Shown: piece after piece, positions 23,728-33,010 of the stretch
Layout: each line of letters starts with the position of its first letter
Position numbering within the stretch: position 1 is the stretch's first letter
NCBI GenBank assembly: GCA_020846935.1
Contig: JADLCY010000008.1
Location: forward strand, 248,001 to 312,000
Direction: 5' to 3'
DNA: 64,000 nucleotides
Origin: Gemmatimonadaceae bacterium
GTDB lineage: Bacteria; Gemmatimonadota; Gemmatimonadetes; Gemmatimonadales; Gemmatimonadaceae
The notes under the pieces: generated by a model
What the model was told of the DNA's origin: nothing
Database searches by the model: none
The model's input: only the letters and a program-made list of their open reading frames with translations
Made by a program: the position numbers and the translations under genes

Positions 23728-24766
23728 GACCCGCCGGCGCGCACATCGCGCAAAGCAGTGTCGACAGCAGCTGTTCATCAGAGGACAGACGAGAATCCTT
23801 GGCACCCAGGTCGGCGGCGCGCAACGCACGAACGGCGCGCGCGAGGCTCACACGGTCCCAGCGCGCAACGCCCCTGGCCCACGCGCGCGTGGCATCTCCC
23901 CAGGGCCGCATCGGTGACATGCCTGTGGCCTTGAGCAGATTCATGAACTCGCCCTGCATCCGATGCGGCGCGAGTCCGCGTTCGCGCGCCGCGACCCCCC
24001 ATTGCAGGGCCAGCGTCTGCGCCGTGAGGGCCATGATCACGCTCACCGCCGTCGAGCGTGGCTGGGCCAGCACCGGCTCCACGGCCGCCAGGGCGCTGGG
24101 CAGGTCACGCACCGCGACGTGGTCGAGCAGTTCGCCTAACGACGCCTCGGCACGCTTTCCGACGACAGTGTCCACCGTACGCTCGTTAATGGACGCGCCG
24201 TTCGCGTAGCTCACCACCTTGTCCAGCTCCGCCGCCAGCAGCACCGTGTCGGCACCCGCGTTGCTCACCAGCGCCGACGCCGCCGGTTTGGACAGCGTCA
24301 CGCCGTGTACCGCGCGCGCGTGCTCGATCAGCCAGGCCTGGAGCGCCTCACCCTCGAGCGGCTCCACCAGCACGGACACGGCCCGGTCGGCGAACGGCTC
24401 CTCCTTCTTGGTCCCGGCCAGGGCCACGAGGACGAGCACACTGTCAGGGGAAGGCCGCTCGAGGTAGCGCTCGAGCGTGGCACGCGTGTCCTTCTTGAGG
24501 GAACCGGTATCGCGAATTGCCACGGCCCGACGCGACGCCATCATCGGTGGCGTGCGCAGCAGCGATTCCACCTGCTCCGCATTGGCATCGGCGCCGCGAA
24601 AGCTGTCAAAGTTGAAGTCGCGCGTCGCCGGCTCCACGACGGCCTGTGACAGGCTTCGCAGAAGGTCATCCTTGCGAAACTCATCCTCACCGTGGATGTA
24701 GTACGCGGCTGCGTACCGGCCGCTCTGCATCGCGGCGCGCAAGTCGCGCAGGGCCGTCTTTGTCAT
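23714..24766 (-). CDS. holA: DNA polymerase III subunit delta
   Basis: 350 aa, clamp-loader delta subunit. N-terminal ATPase-like fold without ATP site: AAYYIHGEDEFRKDDLLRSL, NFDSFRG, RRAVAIRDTGSLKK; domain II LVSNAGADTVLLAAELDKVVSYANG; and the C-terminal helical collar. It opens the DnaN clamp during loading. It is the first gene of an operon with the SPOR protein and mutS. Confidence 0.93.
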   Translation of the reverse strand: MTKTALRDLRAAMQSGRYAAAYYIHGEDEFRKDDLLRSLSQAVVEPATRDFNFDSFRGADANAEQVESLLRTPPMMASRRAVAIRDTGSLKKDTRATLERYLERPSPDSVLVLVALAGTKKEEPFADRAVSVLVEPLEGEALQAWLIEHARAVHGVTLSKPAASALVSNAGADTVLLAAELDKVVSYANGASINERTVDTVVGKRAEASLGELLDHVAVRDLPSALAAVEPVLAQPRSTAVSVIMALTAQTLALQWGVAARERGLAPHRMQGEFMNLLKATGMSPMRPWGDATRAWARGVARWDRVSLARAVRALRAADLGAKDSRLSSDEQLLSTLLCAMCAPAGHGAR

Positions 24767-24810
24767 GGCCCGGAATATAGAGGCCGCGGCCCGGTGGAAC
24801 GGTGCCGCGC

Positions 24811-25464
24811 TCAGCGCGGCTCGGTCGGGTACGTGAGGCCTGCGGTGCGCAGCGTCGTTCCTGCGTCATCGCTCGCGCTAAGACGCAACGGAACTTCCTC
24901 CGCCAGCATCAACGCCGGAAAGATCGCCATCCCCGTCGACATGCTTGCCATGAAGGCTGGCGTCGCGTACGGCAGAGACGCCTCGGCAGCATTTCGCGGC
25001 GGCGTCATGACCACCGCAGGAAGCCGCACCACACGCGACGACGGCGGGTTACTGCGCCACATGGTGGCGGTCGCGCCAACGACCGCGAGCACGCCGGCGA
25101 CCACGATCACCGATCCCCAGCGGCCCATGGGCGGGGGGATCGCGGGCCGCCAGGTGGCCGCCCGTCGCTCGGCGGCCAGGCGCTGGGCCAGACGTTCGCC
25201 GAAGTCCGCGGACGGTTCGATCGTGTGCAGGTGGCTCCGCGCAACCATCAGGCTGCGACGCACCCGGTGATCCCAGGTCGAACACACAGCACATCGCTCC
25301 AGATGTTCGCGCATTCGCCTGACGTCCACCCCGGGGAGGGTGTCATCTACAAACGCCAGATGCCTCTTGCGAAACGCGCGACAATCCATCGACAGGTCCA
25401 GGAAGCCAGCGACACTCGTTACCCACCGACGAGCGAGCGGTTCCCAAGTTGCAGCCTCGGCCAT
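24811..25464 (-). CDS. Anti-sigma factor with zf-HC2 domain
   Basis: 217 aa. Residues about 26-65 carry the ZAS-type zinc site, with Cys in MDCRAFRKRHLAFVDD and HLERCAVCSTW (HxxxCxxC). A single transmembrane helix (WGSVIVVAGVLAVVGATATMW) follows near residue 120, then a periplasmic C-terminal domain. It should hold the ECF sigma factor encoded 100 bases upstream. ATG 25464 is used; ATG 25389 directly before the zinc domain is possible. Confidence 0.85.
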   Translation of the reverse strand: MAEAATWEPLARRWVTSVAGFLDLSMDCRAFRKRHLAFVDDTLPGVDVRRMREHLERCAVCSTWDHRVRRSLMVARSHLHTIEPSADFGERLAQRLAAERRAATWRPAIPPPMGRWGSVIVVAGVLAVVGATATMWRSNPPSSRVVRLPAVVMTPPRNAAEASLPYATPAFMASMSTGMAIFPALMLAEEVPLRLSASDDAGTTLRTAGLTYPTEPR

Positions 25465-25564
25465 ACCCCCTCAAGCTCCCGCCTTGCCAACGGTCGGACC
25501 GGAATCGAAACGCGGCGCGAGCCCCGGCAGGGACCCGCGCCGCCTGTTTCAACCCCGCGGGACG

Positions 25565-26203
25565 TCAGCCCAACGCAGGGCCGATGATCGACGCAAAGGC
25601 GTTGCGTGCCCGGTTCAGGCGCGACTTTACCGTGCCCAGGTTGCACTTCGTGATCTCGGCGATCTCCTCGTAGGACTTCCCTTCCAGCTCGCGCAGGACA
25701 AAGACTTGGCGATGGTGCTCAGGCAGACGGCCCACCGAGTCGTCCACCAGCTCCTTGAGATGGCGCTTCCGGTACAGGTCGTCCGGACGCCCCTGGGGAT
25801 CCTCGAACTGCAGCGGGCGCTCGTCGTCTTGCCACGTCTTTCGGATCGCCTGGAAGAGCACAAGCGGGTTTCGCGACCGGTTCCGCAGCTCGTTCTTCGC
25901 CAGGTTCGACGCAATCGTGTAGATCCAGGTCGAAAACTTCTTGGACCGGTCGAACCGGTGGAGGTGCCGATACACCCGGATGAACACCTCCTGCACGAGG
26001 TCTTCCGCGCGCTCACGATCACCGATGGTCCGATAGATGAAGTTCAGGAGACGCGTCTGGTAGCGATCCACGAGTTCCTGAAACGCACGCTCCTCGCCCT
26101 CGAGGAACGCGCTCACGACGCCGGAATCATCCAGTCGGCGCAGCTGCTCCCGAACGACAGCGCCGGATGAGACAGGGGCCAGGTTATACGCGACGTCAGA
26201 CAT
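25565..26203 (-). CDS. ECF sigma-70 factor, RpoE-like
   Basis: 212 aa. Region 2: AFQELVDRYQTRLLNFIYRTIGDRERAEDLVQEVFIRVYRHLHRFDRSKKFSTWIYTIASN. Region 4: DDSVGRLPEHHRQVFVLRELEGKSYEEIAEITKCNLGTVKSRLNRAR. These are classical of RpoE/SigW-like ECF factors controlled by membrane anti-sigma factors, and the zf-HC2 gene follows directly. GGAGAG precedes ATG 26203. The stress it answers cannot be told. Confidence 0.95.
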   Translation of the reverse strand: MSDVAYNLAPVSSGAVVREQLRRLDDSGVVSAFLEGEERAFQELVDRYQTRLLNFIYRTIGDRERAEDLVQEVFIRVYRHLHRFDRSKKFSTWIYTIASNLAKNELRNRSRNPLVLFQAIRKTWQDDERPLQFEDPQGRPDDLYRKRHLKELVDDSVGRLPEHHRQVFVLRELEGKSYEEIAEITKCNLGTVKSRLNRARNAFASIIGPALG

Positions 26204-26282
26204 GATGCTCTCCAGTCAAGGACCGCTTACACCGACGGAGCTGCGTGCGCACTGCGGCGCTTCACGTCGGCAGACTTTCCAA

Positions 26283-26299
26283 AGGCACGCGCCGTGCCT
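26283..26299. repeat. Inverted repeat upstream of the ECF sigma gene
   Basis: AGGCACG-CGC-CGTGCCT, perfect 7-bp arms, 80-100 bases upstream of the sigma factor start in a 254-bp gap between the sigma and NUDIX genes. Possible regulator site; nothing else is recognised in the gap. Confidence 0.35.
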
Positions 26300-26457
26300 C
26301 TGGAACATTGGTACGCTGCCGAGTGGTAAATGGTTTGCTCCACGATACTTAGACCGACGCACCTCGTCTGTATCCCTTGGGGCCTATCCTTCGGCGTCCC
26401 TTGGGGAGGACGATCTGTCAGTGCCCGATTCCGAAAAGTGGACACCGAGGAGTCGGT

Positions 26458-27003
26458 TCACCCCAGCCGGAAGCCGGCGGCGTAGAGCAGCGCGATGATG
26501 GTCTTCCCGTCGCTGATCGATCCGTCCTGAATCAGCCGGAGCGCTTGGGTGATCGACATCCGCTCCACCTCGATGAACTCGTCGTGCTCTCTGCTGGCGG
26601 CCCCGACCGTGATGTCCATCGCCATGAACAGGTGGATACGCTCGTCAGTGAATCCGGGCGTCGTGTAGATGGTGGTCAGGTGCTCCACCGTCTCGGCGTC
26701 ACAACCGGTCTCCTCCCGCAGTTCCCGACGCGCGCACGCCTGCGGTGACTCCCCGACATCCAGTCGCCCAGCAGGGATCTCGTACATGAACTGCTCCGCC
26801 GCATAGCGGTATTGGCGGATGAGCATTACCTGCGGGTCCTCGCCCCTGGGGTCCGAGAGAAACGGAACCACCGCCGAGGCGCCGGGATGCCGGATCATTT
26901 CCAGCTCGCCCTCGCTGCCGTCGGGGAAGCGCACCTGATCGACGTCGAGGTTGATGATGCGACCGCTGTACGCCCGTCGCGATGCAATGCGTCCTGTGGC
27001 CAT
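26458..27003 (-). CDS. nudF: NUDIX hydrolase, ADP-ribose pyrophosphatase type
   Basis: 181 aa. The NUDIX box is complete in AGRLDVGESPQACARRELREETGCD (GX5EX7REXXEEXG). The N-terminal SGRIINLDVDQVRFPDG and the PGF after the box (IYTTPGFTDERIHLF) mark the ADP-ribose pyrophosphatase group. It is cytoplasmic. It follows an M16 gene pair on the same strand with a 59-base gap. Confidence 0.9.
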   Translation of the reverse strand: MATGRIASRRAYSGRIINLDVDQVRFPDGSEGELEMIRHPGASAVVPFLSDPRGEDPQVMLIRQYRYAAEQFMYEIPAGRLDVGESPQACARRELREETGCDAETVEHLTTIYTTPGFTDERIHLFMAMDITVGAASREHDEFIEVERMSITQALRLIQDGSISDGKTIIALLYAAGFRLG

Positions 27004-27062
27004 GTCGATGTCTGCCTCAGTTTCTCCGTTCGCGCCGGGTTCGCGGGCCCTGCACTGGTACC

Positions 27063-28403
27063 CTAGGCCAGGCGCTCCACGTCGCCCAGGTCCAGCGCGG
27101 CCAGCGGTTCACTGACCAGCCGTGCGTCGCCGACGATCACGTGTTGAAGTCGCTCCGGCCGCAGGTGGGTCTCGGCGACCCGCTGCACCTCGGCGATCGT
27201 GATCCGCGAAAGGCGCGTGCGGTACTCGTCGTAGTAGGACCGACCGAGCCCGAAGTGCTCGCGAAAGGCGATGGCATCGGCGATGGCCGCGGTCGTCTCG
27301 AAGCGCAACGGGAAGACCCCGGTGAGGTAGTCGATCGCAAGGGAGAGTTCTTCGCGCTGCACCGGCTCGTGGCGCATCCGGTCGATCTCGCGCAGGATCT
27401 CACGCACGGCGTCGGCCGTGACGTCGCTCTTCACCGCCGTCGACACTTCGAACACGCTCCCGTGACGTCGCCAGTCAAACGACGAAAAGGCTCCGTAGGT
27501 GTACGCTCGCTCTTCCCGCAGGTTCAGGTTGATGCGGGAGTTGAACACGCCGCCCAGAATCGCGTTCATCACGGCGAGCGCCATGAAGTCCGGATGCGTG
27601 CGCTCGACGCTCGCGTGACCCACACGAATCTCGCTCTGAGGCGCGTCCGGCTTGTGTGCGACGTACACCCCACGACCTGCGCGCATCATCACCGTTCGAG
27701 GCGTCGTGACCGGCGGCTCACGATCCTCCCATGCGCCAAATGATGCCTCGGCCAGTCGGATGACTTCATCCGGAATCACGTCGCCGCTCACGATCAGCAA
27801 GCTCGATCGCGGCGTGTGGCGCGCACGGTGGAAGGCACGGAGTGTGTCACCAGTGCATGCGGACACGCTCTGCTCCGACCCGGCGGCCGGAATGCCGTAG
27901 CGATCGGTGCCGCCGAAACACACGCTGGCAAACAGGTCGTCCGCGAGGCCTCGCGGTTCTGCCCGTTGCTGCAGCAGGTCGGAGAGTCGTTCCTTGCGCA
28001 ACCGTTCGAGACCTGCTTCGGGGAACGACGCCTGCTGCACCACCTCGGCAAGTATCGCCATGGTCGCCGGAAGGCGCGCGCTCAGCACCGTCGTTCCGGC
28101 TTCGGCGTGCGTCCATCCGGCGTCGGCCACGAGTTCTCCGCCGAGACGCTCGAACGTCGCCGCGACCTCCGCCGCCGAGCGTGTGTCGGTGCCCTCGCCC
28201 AGGGCCTGCGCCGCCAGAGACGCCGCACCGGCCGTGGCCGCGTCATCGCGTTCTGCGCCGGCATCGGCCGTGTACAGCACTGTGGCCGCAGGCAGCCGGG
28301 ACATCGGAACGATCGCCACCCGAAGACCGTTCGCGAGCGAATGCTCGATGGAGGCAGGAAAGCTGTAGGGGCGTGGCACCCCGGGCCCCGGACGCTTGCT
28401 CAT
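27063..28403 (-). CDS. M16 family protein, non-catalytic, cytoplasmic
   Basis: 446 aa without a signal peptide. M16 fold, but the zinc motif site reads AASLAAQALGEGTD rather than HxxEH. The substrate-binding R...Y element is kept (NLNLREERAYTYGAFSSF). It overlaps the catalytic M16 gene upstream by ATGA, so the two are co-translated and likely form a heterodimer. The pair repeats the arrangement of the exported pair at 11.9-14.8 kb. Confidence 0.9.
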   Translation of the reverse strand: MSKRPGPGVPRPYSFPASIEHSLANGLRVAIVPMSRLPAATVLYTADAGAERDDAATAGAASLAAQALGEGTDTRSAAEVAATFERLGGELVADAGWTHAEAGTTVLSARLPATMAILAEVVQQASFPEAGLERLRKERLSDLLQQRAEPRGLADDLFASVCFGGTDRYGIPAAGSEQSVSACTGDTLRAFHRARHTPRSSLLIVSGDVIPDEVIRLAEASFGAWEDREPPVTTPRTVMMRAGRGVYVAHKPDAPQSEIRVGHASVERTHPDFMALAVMNAILGGVFNSRINLNLREERAYTYGAFSSFDWRRHGSVFEVSTAVKSDVTADAVREILREIDRMRHEPVQREELSLAIDYLTGVFPLRFETTAAIADAIAFREHFGLGRSYYDEYRTRLSRITIAEVQRVAETHLRPERLQHVIVGDARLVSEPLAALDLGDVERLA

Positions 28404-29683
28404 GCCACCGCCTCCGTGCCGGCCCGCGGCACGAACACCAGCGACACGCGATTGTCTGTGCCCAGCCATGCGCGGGCGAATTGCGTCACCGCGTCAGCAT
28501 CTACTGCGTCAAGGCGCGCCACCTGACTGTTCAGCAGGGCCGGGTCGCCCAGGTAGGTCGCGTACTGCGACAGTCGGTCGGCACGTGCCTGCGCCGACTG
28601 CATGGACGTCACGAACTCCGTCGTCGTCAGCGCCACGGCACGCTCGATGTCGCTGGCGGTACACCCTTCGCGCGCCAGCGCGTCCACTTCGCCGGCCACC
28701 GCCGACTCCAGCGTCGCGGCGTCAACACCAGCTCGCGCAGTCACCTCGAGAATCAGCAGGTCGCTCCCTCGTGCGAGGTCAAACGTGTACGCCACCGCCG
28801 ACGTGGCGAGCTGCTGTTCACGCACCAGGCGCTGGTGGAGCCGGCTCCCCTTCCCGCTGCCAAGGACCGCGGTCGTGATGGCCGCCGCCGCGTGGAGCGG
28901 CGTCCCGAACGGTGGCGTGCGAAAGGCCAGGTAGACGCGTGGCACCATGACGTCGTCTTCGACCACGTCGCGGATCCATGAGCCGACGCGTGGGGCGATG
29001 TCGGTCGATGGAGTTGCCGGGCGACCCGGTCCTCGTGGAATGCCGCCAAACGTGGACGAGGCCAGCGACACGGCGTCGGCGACGTCCACGTCACCCACGA
29101 TGGTCAGCACCGCATTGTCCGGCGTGTACCACGTGGCGAAGAACTCCTTCACGTCGTCGAGCAACGCGGCGTCCAGGTCTTCCATCGACCCGATCAGGCT
29201 GTGGTGAAACGGATGTTCAGGCGGAAAGGCCAGCGCCGGAAGCCGCTCCCACCAGGTACCGTATGGCTGGTTGTCCACCGACCAACGGCGCTCGTTCTTC
29301 ACCACGTCGCGCTGCGTGTCCAGCTTCTCCTGCGTCATTGCCGGGAGCAGCCGCCCCATGCGATCCGCCTCCAGCCAGAGCGCCAGCGCGAGTTGGTGGG
29401 ACGGAACGGTCTCGTAGTAGTTGGTGCGTTCGATCCACGTCGACCCGTTCACAGTGCCCCCGGCACGCTGGACCAGTTCGAAATGTTCGTTGGCCGCCAC
29501 ATGCTCCGATCCCTGGAACAGCATGTGCTCAAACAGGTGCGCAAACCCCGTGCGTCCTGGTCGCTCGTTTGCGCTGCCCACGTGGTACCAGACGTTGACG
29601 GCCACGATTGGAGCCGTCCGGTCCGGGGAGATGACCAAGCGGAGTCCGTTGGCGAGGACGTGTGTGTGAATCGGAAGCTGCAC
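28400..29683 (-). CDS. M16 metallopeptidase, catalytic, cytoplasmic
   Basis: 427 aa. Zinc motif HLFEH in GRTGFAHLFEHMLFQGSEHV, followed by DTQRDVVKNERRWSVDNQPYG and the C-terminal half. There is no signal peptide, so its place is the cytoplasm, unlike the other pair. It starts at GTG 29683, with no visible ribosome-binding site, 12 bases after the stop of the preceding gene, which suggests translational coupling. It probably degrades peptides together with the next gene product. Confidence 0.92.
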   Translation of the reverse strand: MQLPIHTHVLANGLRLVISPDRTAPIVAVNVWYHVGSANERPGRTGFAHLFEHMLFQGSEHVAANEHFELVQRAGGTVNGSTWIERTNYYETVPSHQLALALWLEADRMGRLLPAMTQEKLDTQRDVVKNERRWSVDNQPYGTWWERLPALAFPPEHPFHHSLIGSMEDLDAALLDDVKEFFATWYTPDNAVLTIVGDVDVADAVSLASSTFGGIPRGPGRPATPSTDIAPRVGSWIRDVVEDDVMVPRVYLAFRTPPFGTPLHAAAAITTAVLGSGKGSRLHQRLVREQQLATSAVAYTFDLARGSDLLILEVTARAGVDAATLESAVAGEVDALAREGCTASDIERAVALTTTEFVTSMQSAQARADRLSQYATYLGDPALLNSQVARLDAVDADAVTQFARAWLGTDNRVSLVFVPRAGTEAVA

Positions 29684-29695
29684 GAGGAGGTCGGG

Positions 29696-30322
29696 TCAGG
29701 GCGAGGCGCGCCCGGTGCCGAAGGGCAGGGTCACTCCATAATACGCCACTGGATTGAAGCGGTCGCGCGTCCCCTCGAAGGTGGTGTTCGGCGTGAGGGT
29801 CTGCTCCAGCATGCCGTACAGGCGCAACCGCGCGAGCGGACCATCGAAACCGGAGAGCAGGCGACGGCCCACGTGTACGGTGACGCTCGTCCCGAGCGCC
29901 ACGTCGCGGCCATACACGCGAGGATTGTGTTGCCCACCGCCACCAAACGTGTAGGTCAGGAGAAGCGGGGCGTCGAGGCTCAGCCATCCGGCCGTTCGCC
30001 CCGCGCCAAGCACGGGAAACACGTTCCCGACAAACAGGACCGGTGTGTTGGTGTTGCGCCTCGAGGCGCCGCTGGACCCGTACGGCGTCACGCTCCCGCC
30101 CACCATCAGCGTGAGCCACGGCCATCGCGTTGGCACTACGCCGCTGAAACGCAAGTTGAAGCCGGTGGTCGCCGGCTCTCCACTGGGGGCAGAAACGAAG
30201 TCGGCCGTCATCATGCCTGGCTGCAGGAGGACCGTAGGGGCACGGGGATCCTGCGCCCGGGCCGATCCAGCCATCACCAGGAACACCGCGAGAATCCCGC
30301 CACGGATGGCTAACGGCCCCAT
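29696..30322 (-). CDS. Exported beta-rich protein, possibly outer membrane
   Basis: 208 aa. A signal peptide (LAIRGGILAVFLVMAGSARAQ) precedes alternating hydrophobic strands (GFNLRFSGVV, WLTLMVGGSVTPYG, LSLDAPLLLTYTFGGG, LARLRLYGMLEQTLTPN, NPVAYYGVTLPFG) that suggest a small beta-barrel. I recognise no family. Its start lies inside the end of ydcF (overlap 13 bases). GTG 30331 is an alternative start. Confidence 0.65.
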   Translation of the reverse strand: MGPLAIRGGILAVFLVMAGSARAQDPRAPTVLLQPGMMTADFVSAPSGEPATTGFNLRFSGVVPTRWPWLTLMVGGSVTPYGSSGASRRNTNTPVLFVGNVFPVLGAGRTAGWLSLDAPLLLTYTFGGGGQHNPRVYGRDVALGTSVTVHVGRRLLSGFDGPLARLRLYGMLEQTLTPNTTFEGTRDRFNPVAYYGVTLPFGTGRASP

Positions 30323-30912
30323 GCGTGCCACCCCATCAGCAGCGAAGCCGGAACCTTGACGGACTCACTCAGCACGTAGGCCAGCGTTTCCGCCCGGTTG
30401 GCCGAGATGGGACTCGTTCGCGTGGGGGACGCCGAGACGCGGAGCCCGCGCTGCCACGACAGCAGCTGGAGCCGCAGCATGTGAAACGGGTCGCTGACGA
30501 GGATCGCATGCTCCAGCCTGGCGCCCCGCATCAACTCCACGACGGCATCGAGCGATTCGTCGGTGTTCCGACCCTTGGTTTCCAGCAGCATCGAGGCCGC
30601 CGGGATGCCGCGTTTGCGAAGGTAGGCGCGCCCCACTTCGGCTTCACTGGTCGTGTCGCCCTCCCCTTGGCCGCCGGTGAGAATCACCGCGGGGGCCATT
30701 CGTGCCTTCCAGAGGTCGAAGGCGTGATCCAGGCGCGATCGCAGGACCGGCGACGGCCGGCCTGCATACTGCGCAGCGCCCAGCACGACGATCACGTCGG
30801 CCGGGTCCACAGCATCGCGCCTGCCCCAGAGGATCACCGCAACGACCGACAGGGACCAGCCGACCAGCACCACGACCAATACCTTGAACAGGACGCGCGG
30901 CATCTTCGTCAC
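30310..30912 (-). CDS. YdcF/SanA family protein (DUF218)
   Basis: 200 aa with one N-terminal membrane helix (VLFKVLVVVLVGWSLSVVAVILW), then the DUF218 domain: ADVIVVLGAAQYAGRPSPVLRSRLDHA, PAVILTGGQGEGDTTSEAEVGRAYL, LLETKGRNTDESLDAVVELM, ILVSDPFHMLRL. Family members are envelope proteins with barrier-related phenotypes; biochemistry is unclear. GTG 30912 is preferred because a TATAGT box ends seven bases upstream; ATG 30903 is the alternative. Confidence 0.85.
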   Translation of the reverse strand: MTKMPRVLFKVLVVVLVGWSLSVVAVILWGRRDAVDPADVIVVLGAAQYAGRPSPVLRSRLDHAFDLWKARMAPAVILTGGQGEGDTTSEAEVGRAYLRKRGIPAASMLLETKGRNTDESLDAVVELMRGARLEHAILVSDPFHMLRLQLLSWQRGLRVSASPTRTSPISANRAETLAYVLSESVKVPASLLMGWHAWGR

Positions 30913-30919
30913 ACCGCGA

Positions 30920-30925
30920 ACTATA
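30920..30925 (-). promoter_or_regulatory. -10 box TATAGT before ydcF, leaderless candidate
   Basis: TATAGT ends seven bases before the GTG at 30912, so +1 falls on or next to the start codon. The -35 position is occupied by the 21-bp palindrome at 30930-30950. Confidence 0.4.
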
Positions 30926-30929
30926 TCGA

Positions 30930-30950
30930 CGCTGCGGGGCCCCCGCAGCG
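30930..30950. repeat. 21-bp palindrome between tetR and ydcF
   Basis: CGCTGCGGGG-C-CCCCGCAGCG, perfect 10-bp arms. It follows the TetR gene stop by 13 bases and covers the -35 zone of the ydcF promoter. It could be a terminator for tetR or an operator for the TetR protein. Confidence 0.55.
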
Positions 30951-30963
30951 GGCCACACGGATG

Positions 30964-31560
30964 TCACGCACTCTGGCTCAGGACCGCCAACCAGAACATG
31001 TCGAACGCCGCCCGGGGGGTCGCGATCGCCCCCTGCGCCATGCGCAGCAATAGGCCCTCTCGAAACGCTTGCTCGACTTCGGTGAGGTGCGCCAGCGGCA
31101 GTCGCGGGATCAGCTGCAGCCGTTGAAAGATCCCTTCCACGCTCCGCTGCGCGTGTGAACGGCGCTGCTCGAGGGATCGCGCGGCCGCGTCGCGAAGTCC
31201 GGGGAGCCCGGCGTCAGCGAGCACAAGCAGGATCGCGTATTCGCCCTGCTCGTGTTCGGCATCGAGATACTGCCACAGGTCATCGAGGACATGCGTCGTC
31301 GAGTCCCGGTCCATCATGCCTCGCTCGCGCGCGAGCACCCGATGTGTGAGCCACTCGACCATCGCAGCAAGCAGCGCGGCTTTCGTGTGAAAATGATAGA
31401 TGACGAGCGCTTTGCTCACACCTGCCTGAATGCTCGCACGCTGGAGCGAGAATCCGGTGAGCCCGTCGACGCGCAGGCTGGCGAGCGCTCCGGCAAGAAT
31501 CCGCGCCCGGCCATCCGACGGCGACGGCGTTGCCTGGAGGACGTGGTCCACCGTGGCCAC
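30964..31560 (-). CDS. TetR-family transcriptional regulator
   Basis: 198 aa. N-terminal helix-turn-helix: GRARILAGALASLRVDGLTGFSLQRASIQAGVSKALVIYHFHTKAALLAAMVEW. The ligand-binding C-terminal domain has no recognisable subgroup. It lies between a beta-CASP nuclease gene and ydcF. The perfect palindrome just downstream (30930-30950) overlaps the promoter region of ydcF and is a candidate target. Confidence 0.92.
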   Translation of the reverse strand: MATVDHVLQATPSPSDGRARILAGALASLRVDGLTGFSLQRASIQAGVSKALVIYHFHTKAALLAAMVEWLTHRVLARERGMMDRDSTTHVLDDLWQYLDAEHEQGEYAILLVLADAGLPGLRDAAARSLEQRRSHAQRSVEGIFQRLQLIPRLPLAHLTEVEQAFREGLLLRMAQGAIATPRAAFDMFWLAVLSQSA

Positions 31561-31565
31561 GCGCC

Positions 31566-32954
31566 TCAGACGACGACGCGCTGGCCGCGAGACGGGATCG
31601 ACACGGGAAACCCATCCCCGCTGAGGACACCACCCAGGGTTTCCTGGGCCGCCTGCTCACCATGGACGAGAAAGACGCGGCGTGGCGCCTGACGACCGCC
31701 ATCACGCAGGCTGTGCATCCATTCGCGAAGATCCGTGCGATCGCCGTGCGCGCTATACCCGTTGATTACCTCGACCGCGGCGCGCAGCGGAATCTCGTCT
31801 CCAAATACCTTGATGACGGCCTGGCGTTCAACGATCCGGCGACCGAGCGTGTGCTCCGCCTGGAACCCCACGATGAGGACGGTGTTGCGTGGATCGGAGG
31901 CACCGTTCGCCAGGTGATGCACGATGCGTCCGGACTCCGCCATGCCCGAGGCCGCGATGATGATCATGGGCCCGCGCATGCTGTTGAGCGCCTTGGATTC
32001 GCTCGCGTCCCGCGTGTACCGCACGAGGTCGAACCGAAAGAGCTGATCGACCGACCGCACCAGACGCTCGCCGCGGTCGAACGTATCGGGGTGTAGCTCG
32101 AACACCGCCGTCGCATTGATCGCAAGCGGGCTGTCGATGAAGATCGGCACCTGCGGAATCCGGCCCGCGCGTGCGAGCTCGTGCAGCTCGTAGACGATCT
32201 CCTGTGTGCGCCCCACCGCGAAGGACGGAATCAGGATCTTGCCGCCACGCGCCGCCGTCTCCGAGACCACGGTCGCCAGTCGGTTTTTCGCATCGCTCAC
32301 GGCCGGATGGTCACGGTTCCCGTACGTGCTCTCCATGATGACCACGTCCGCGCCACCCGGAGGCACCACGGGATCCCTGATGATCGGAAGCCCCTTGCGA
32401 CCCACATCTCCGGAGAAGACCAACCGCGTGGTCTGCCCCTGGTCTTCGCACTCGAGAACCACGGACGCACTCCCGAGGATGTGGCCGGCCTCGATGAACG
32501 TGAGGCGGATCCCCGGCAGGATTTCCTTTGGGCGATTGATCGGCAGTCCGATCATCTGCGCGAGCACGCGGGACGCGTCGCGCACCGAGTAGAGGGGCGC
32601 CACATGTTCTCGGTGGCGCCGCGTCAGAAACTCCGCATCCTTTTCCTGGATGTGGGCAGCATCGGCCAGCATGTACGCACTCAGGTCGCGAGTCGCCGGC
32701 GTGCACCAGATGTCACGTCCGTACCCGCGCCCCACGAGCATCGGGAGCCGACCGGCGTGATCGATGTGCGCGTGCGAGAGCACCACCACGTCCACCTCCG
32801 CCGGGTCGATCGGCATCGCGCGATTCTTCGCGTCTGACTCCGCACGGCGCCCCTGGAACAATCCACAGTCGAGCATCACCGTGCGCCCGCCGACGTGCAC
32901 GAGGTGGCATGATCCGGTAACCTCGCGCGCCGCTCCGGCGAACGTGATCTCCAT
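31566..32954 (-). CDS. Beta-CASP metallo-beta-lactamase RNase
   Basis: 462 aa. Metallo-beta-lactamase motifs: [13 protein letters not shown] (HxHxDH), EAGHILGS (His), FSGDVGRK (Asp). Beta-CASP motifs follow: [27 protein letters not shown] and [11 protein letters not shown] (final His), with FLVHGE near the end. This is the archaeal CPSF73 / Thermus TTHA0252 group, which acts as endo- and 5'-3' exoribonuclease. It is divergent from upp across 56 bases. Confidence 0.92.
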   Translation of the reverse strand: MEITFAGAAREVTGSCHLVHVGGRTVMLDCGLFQGRRAESDAKNRAMPIDPAEVDVVVLSHAHIDHAGRLPMLVGRGYGRDIWCTPATRDLSAYMLADAAHIQEKDAEFLTRRHREHVAPLYSVRDASRVLAQMIGLPINRPKEILPGIRLTFIEAGHILGSASVVLECEDQGQTTRLVFSGDVGRKGLPIIRDPVVPPGGADVVIMESTYGNRDHPAVSDAKNRLATVVSETAARGGKILIPSFAVGRTQEIVYELHELARAGRIPQVPIFIDSPLAINATAVFELHPDTFDRGERLVRSVDQLFRFDLVRYTRDASESKALNSMRGPMIIIAASGMAESGRIVHHLANGASDPRNTVLIVGFQAEHTLGRRIVERQAVIKVFGDEIPLRAAVEVINGYSAHGDRTDLREWMHSLRDGGRQAPRRVFLVHGEQAAQETLGGVLSGDGFPVSIPSRGQRVVV

Positions 32955-33010
32955 TGCGCGACTCCTCGCCTCGGGTTGCTGACGCGGGCGAAGATAGTAC
33001 CTTGGCCGTC

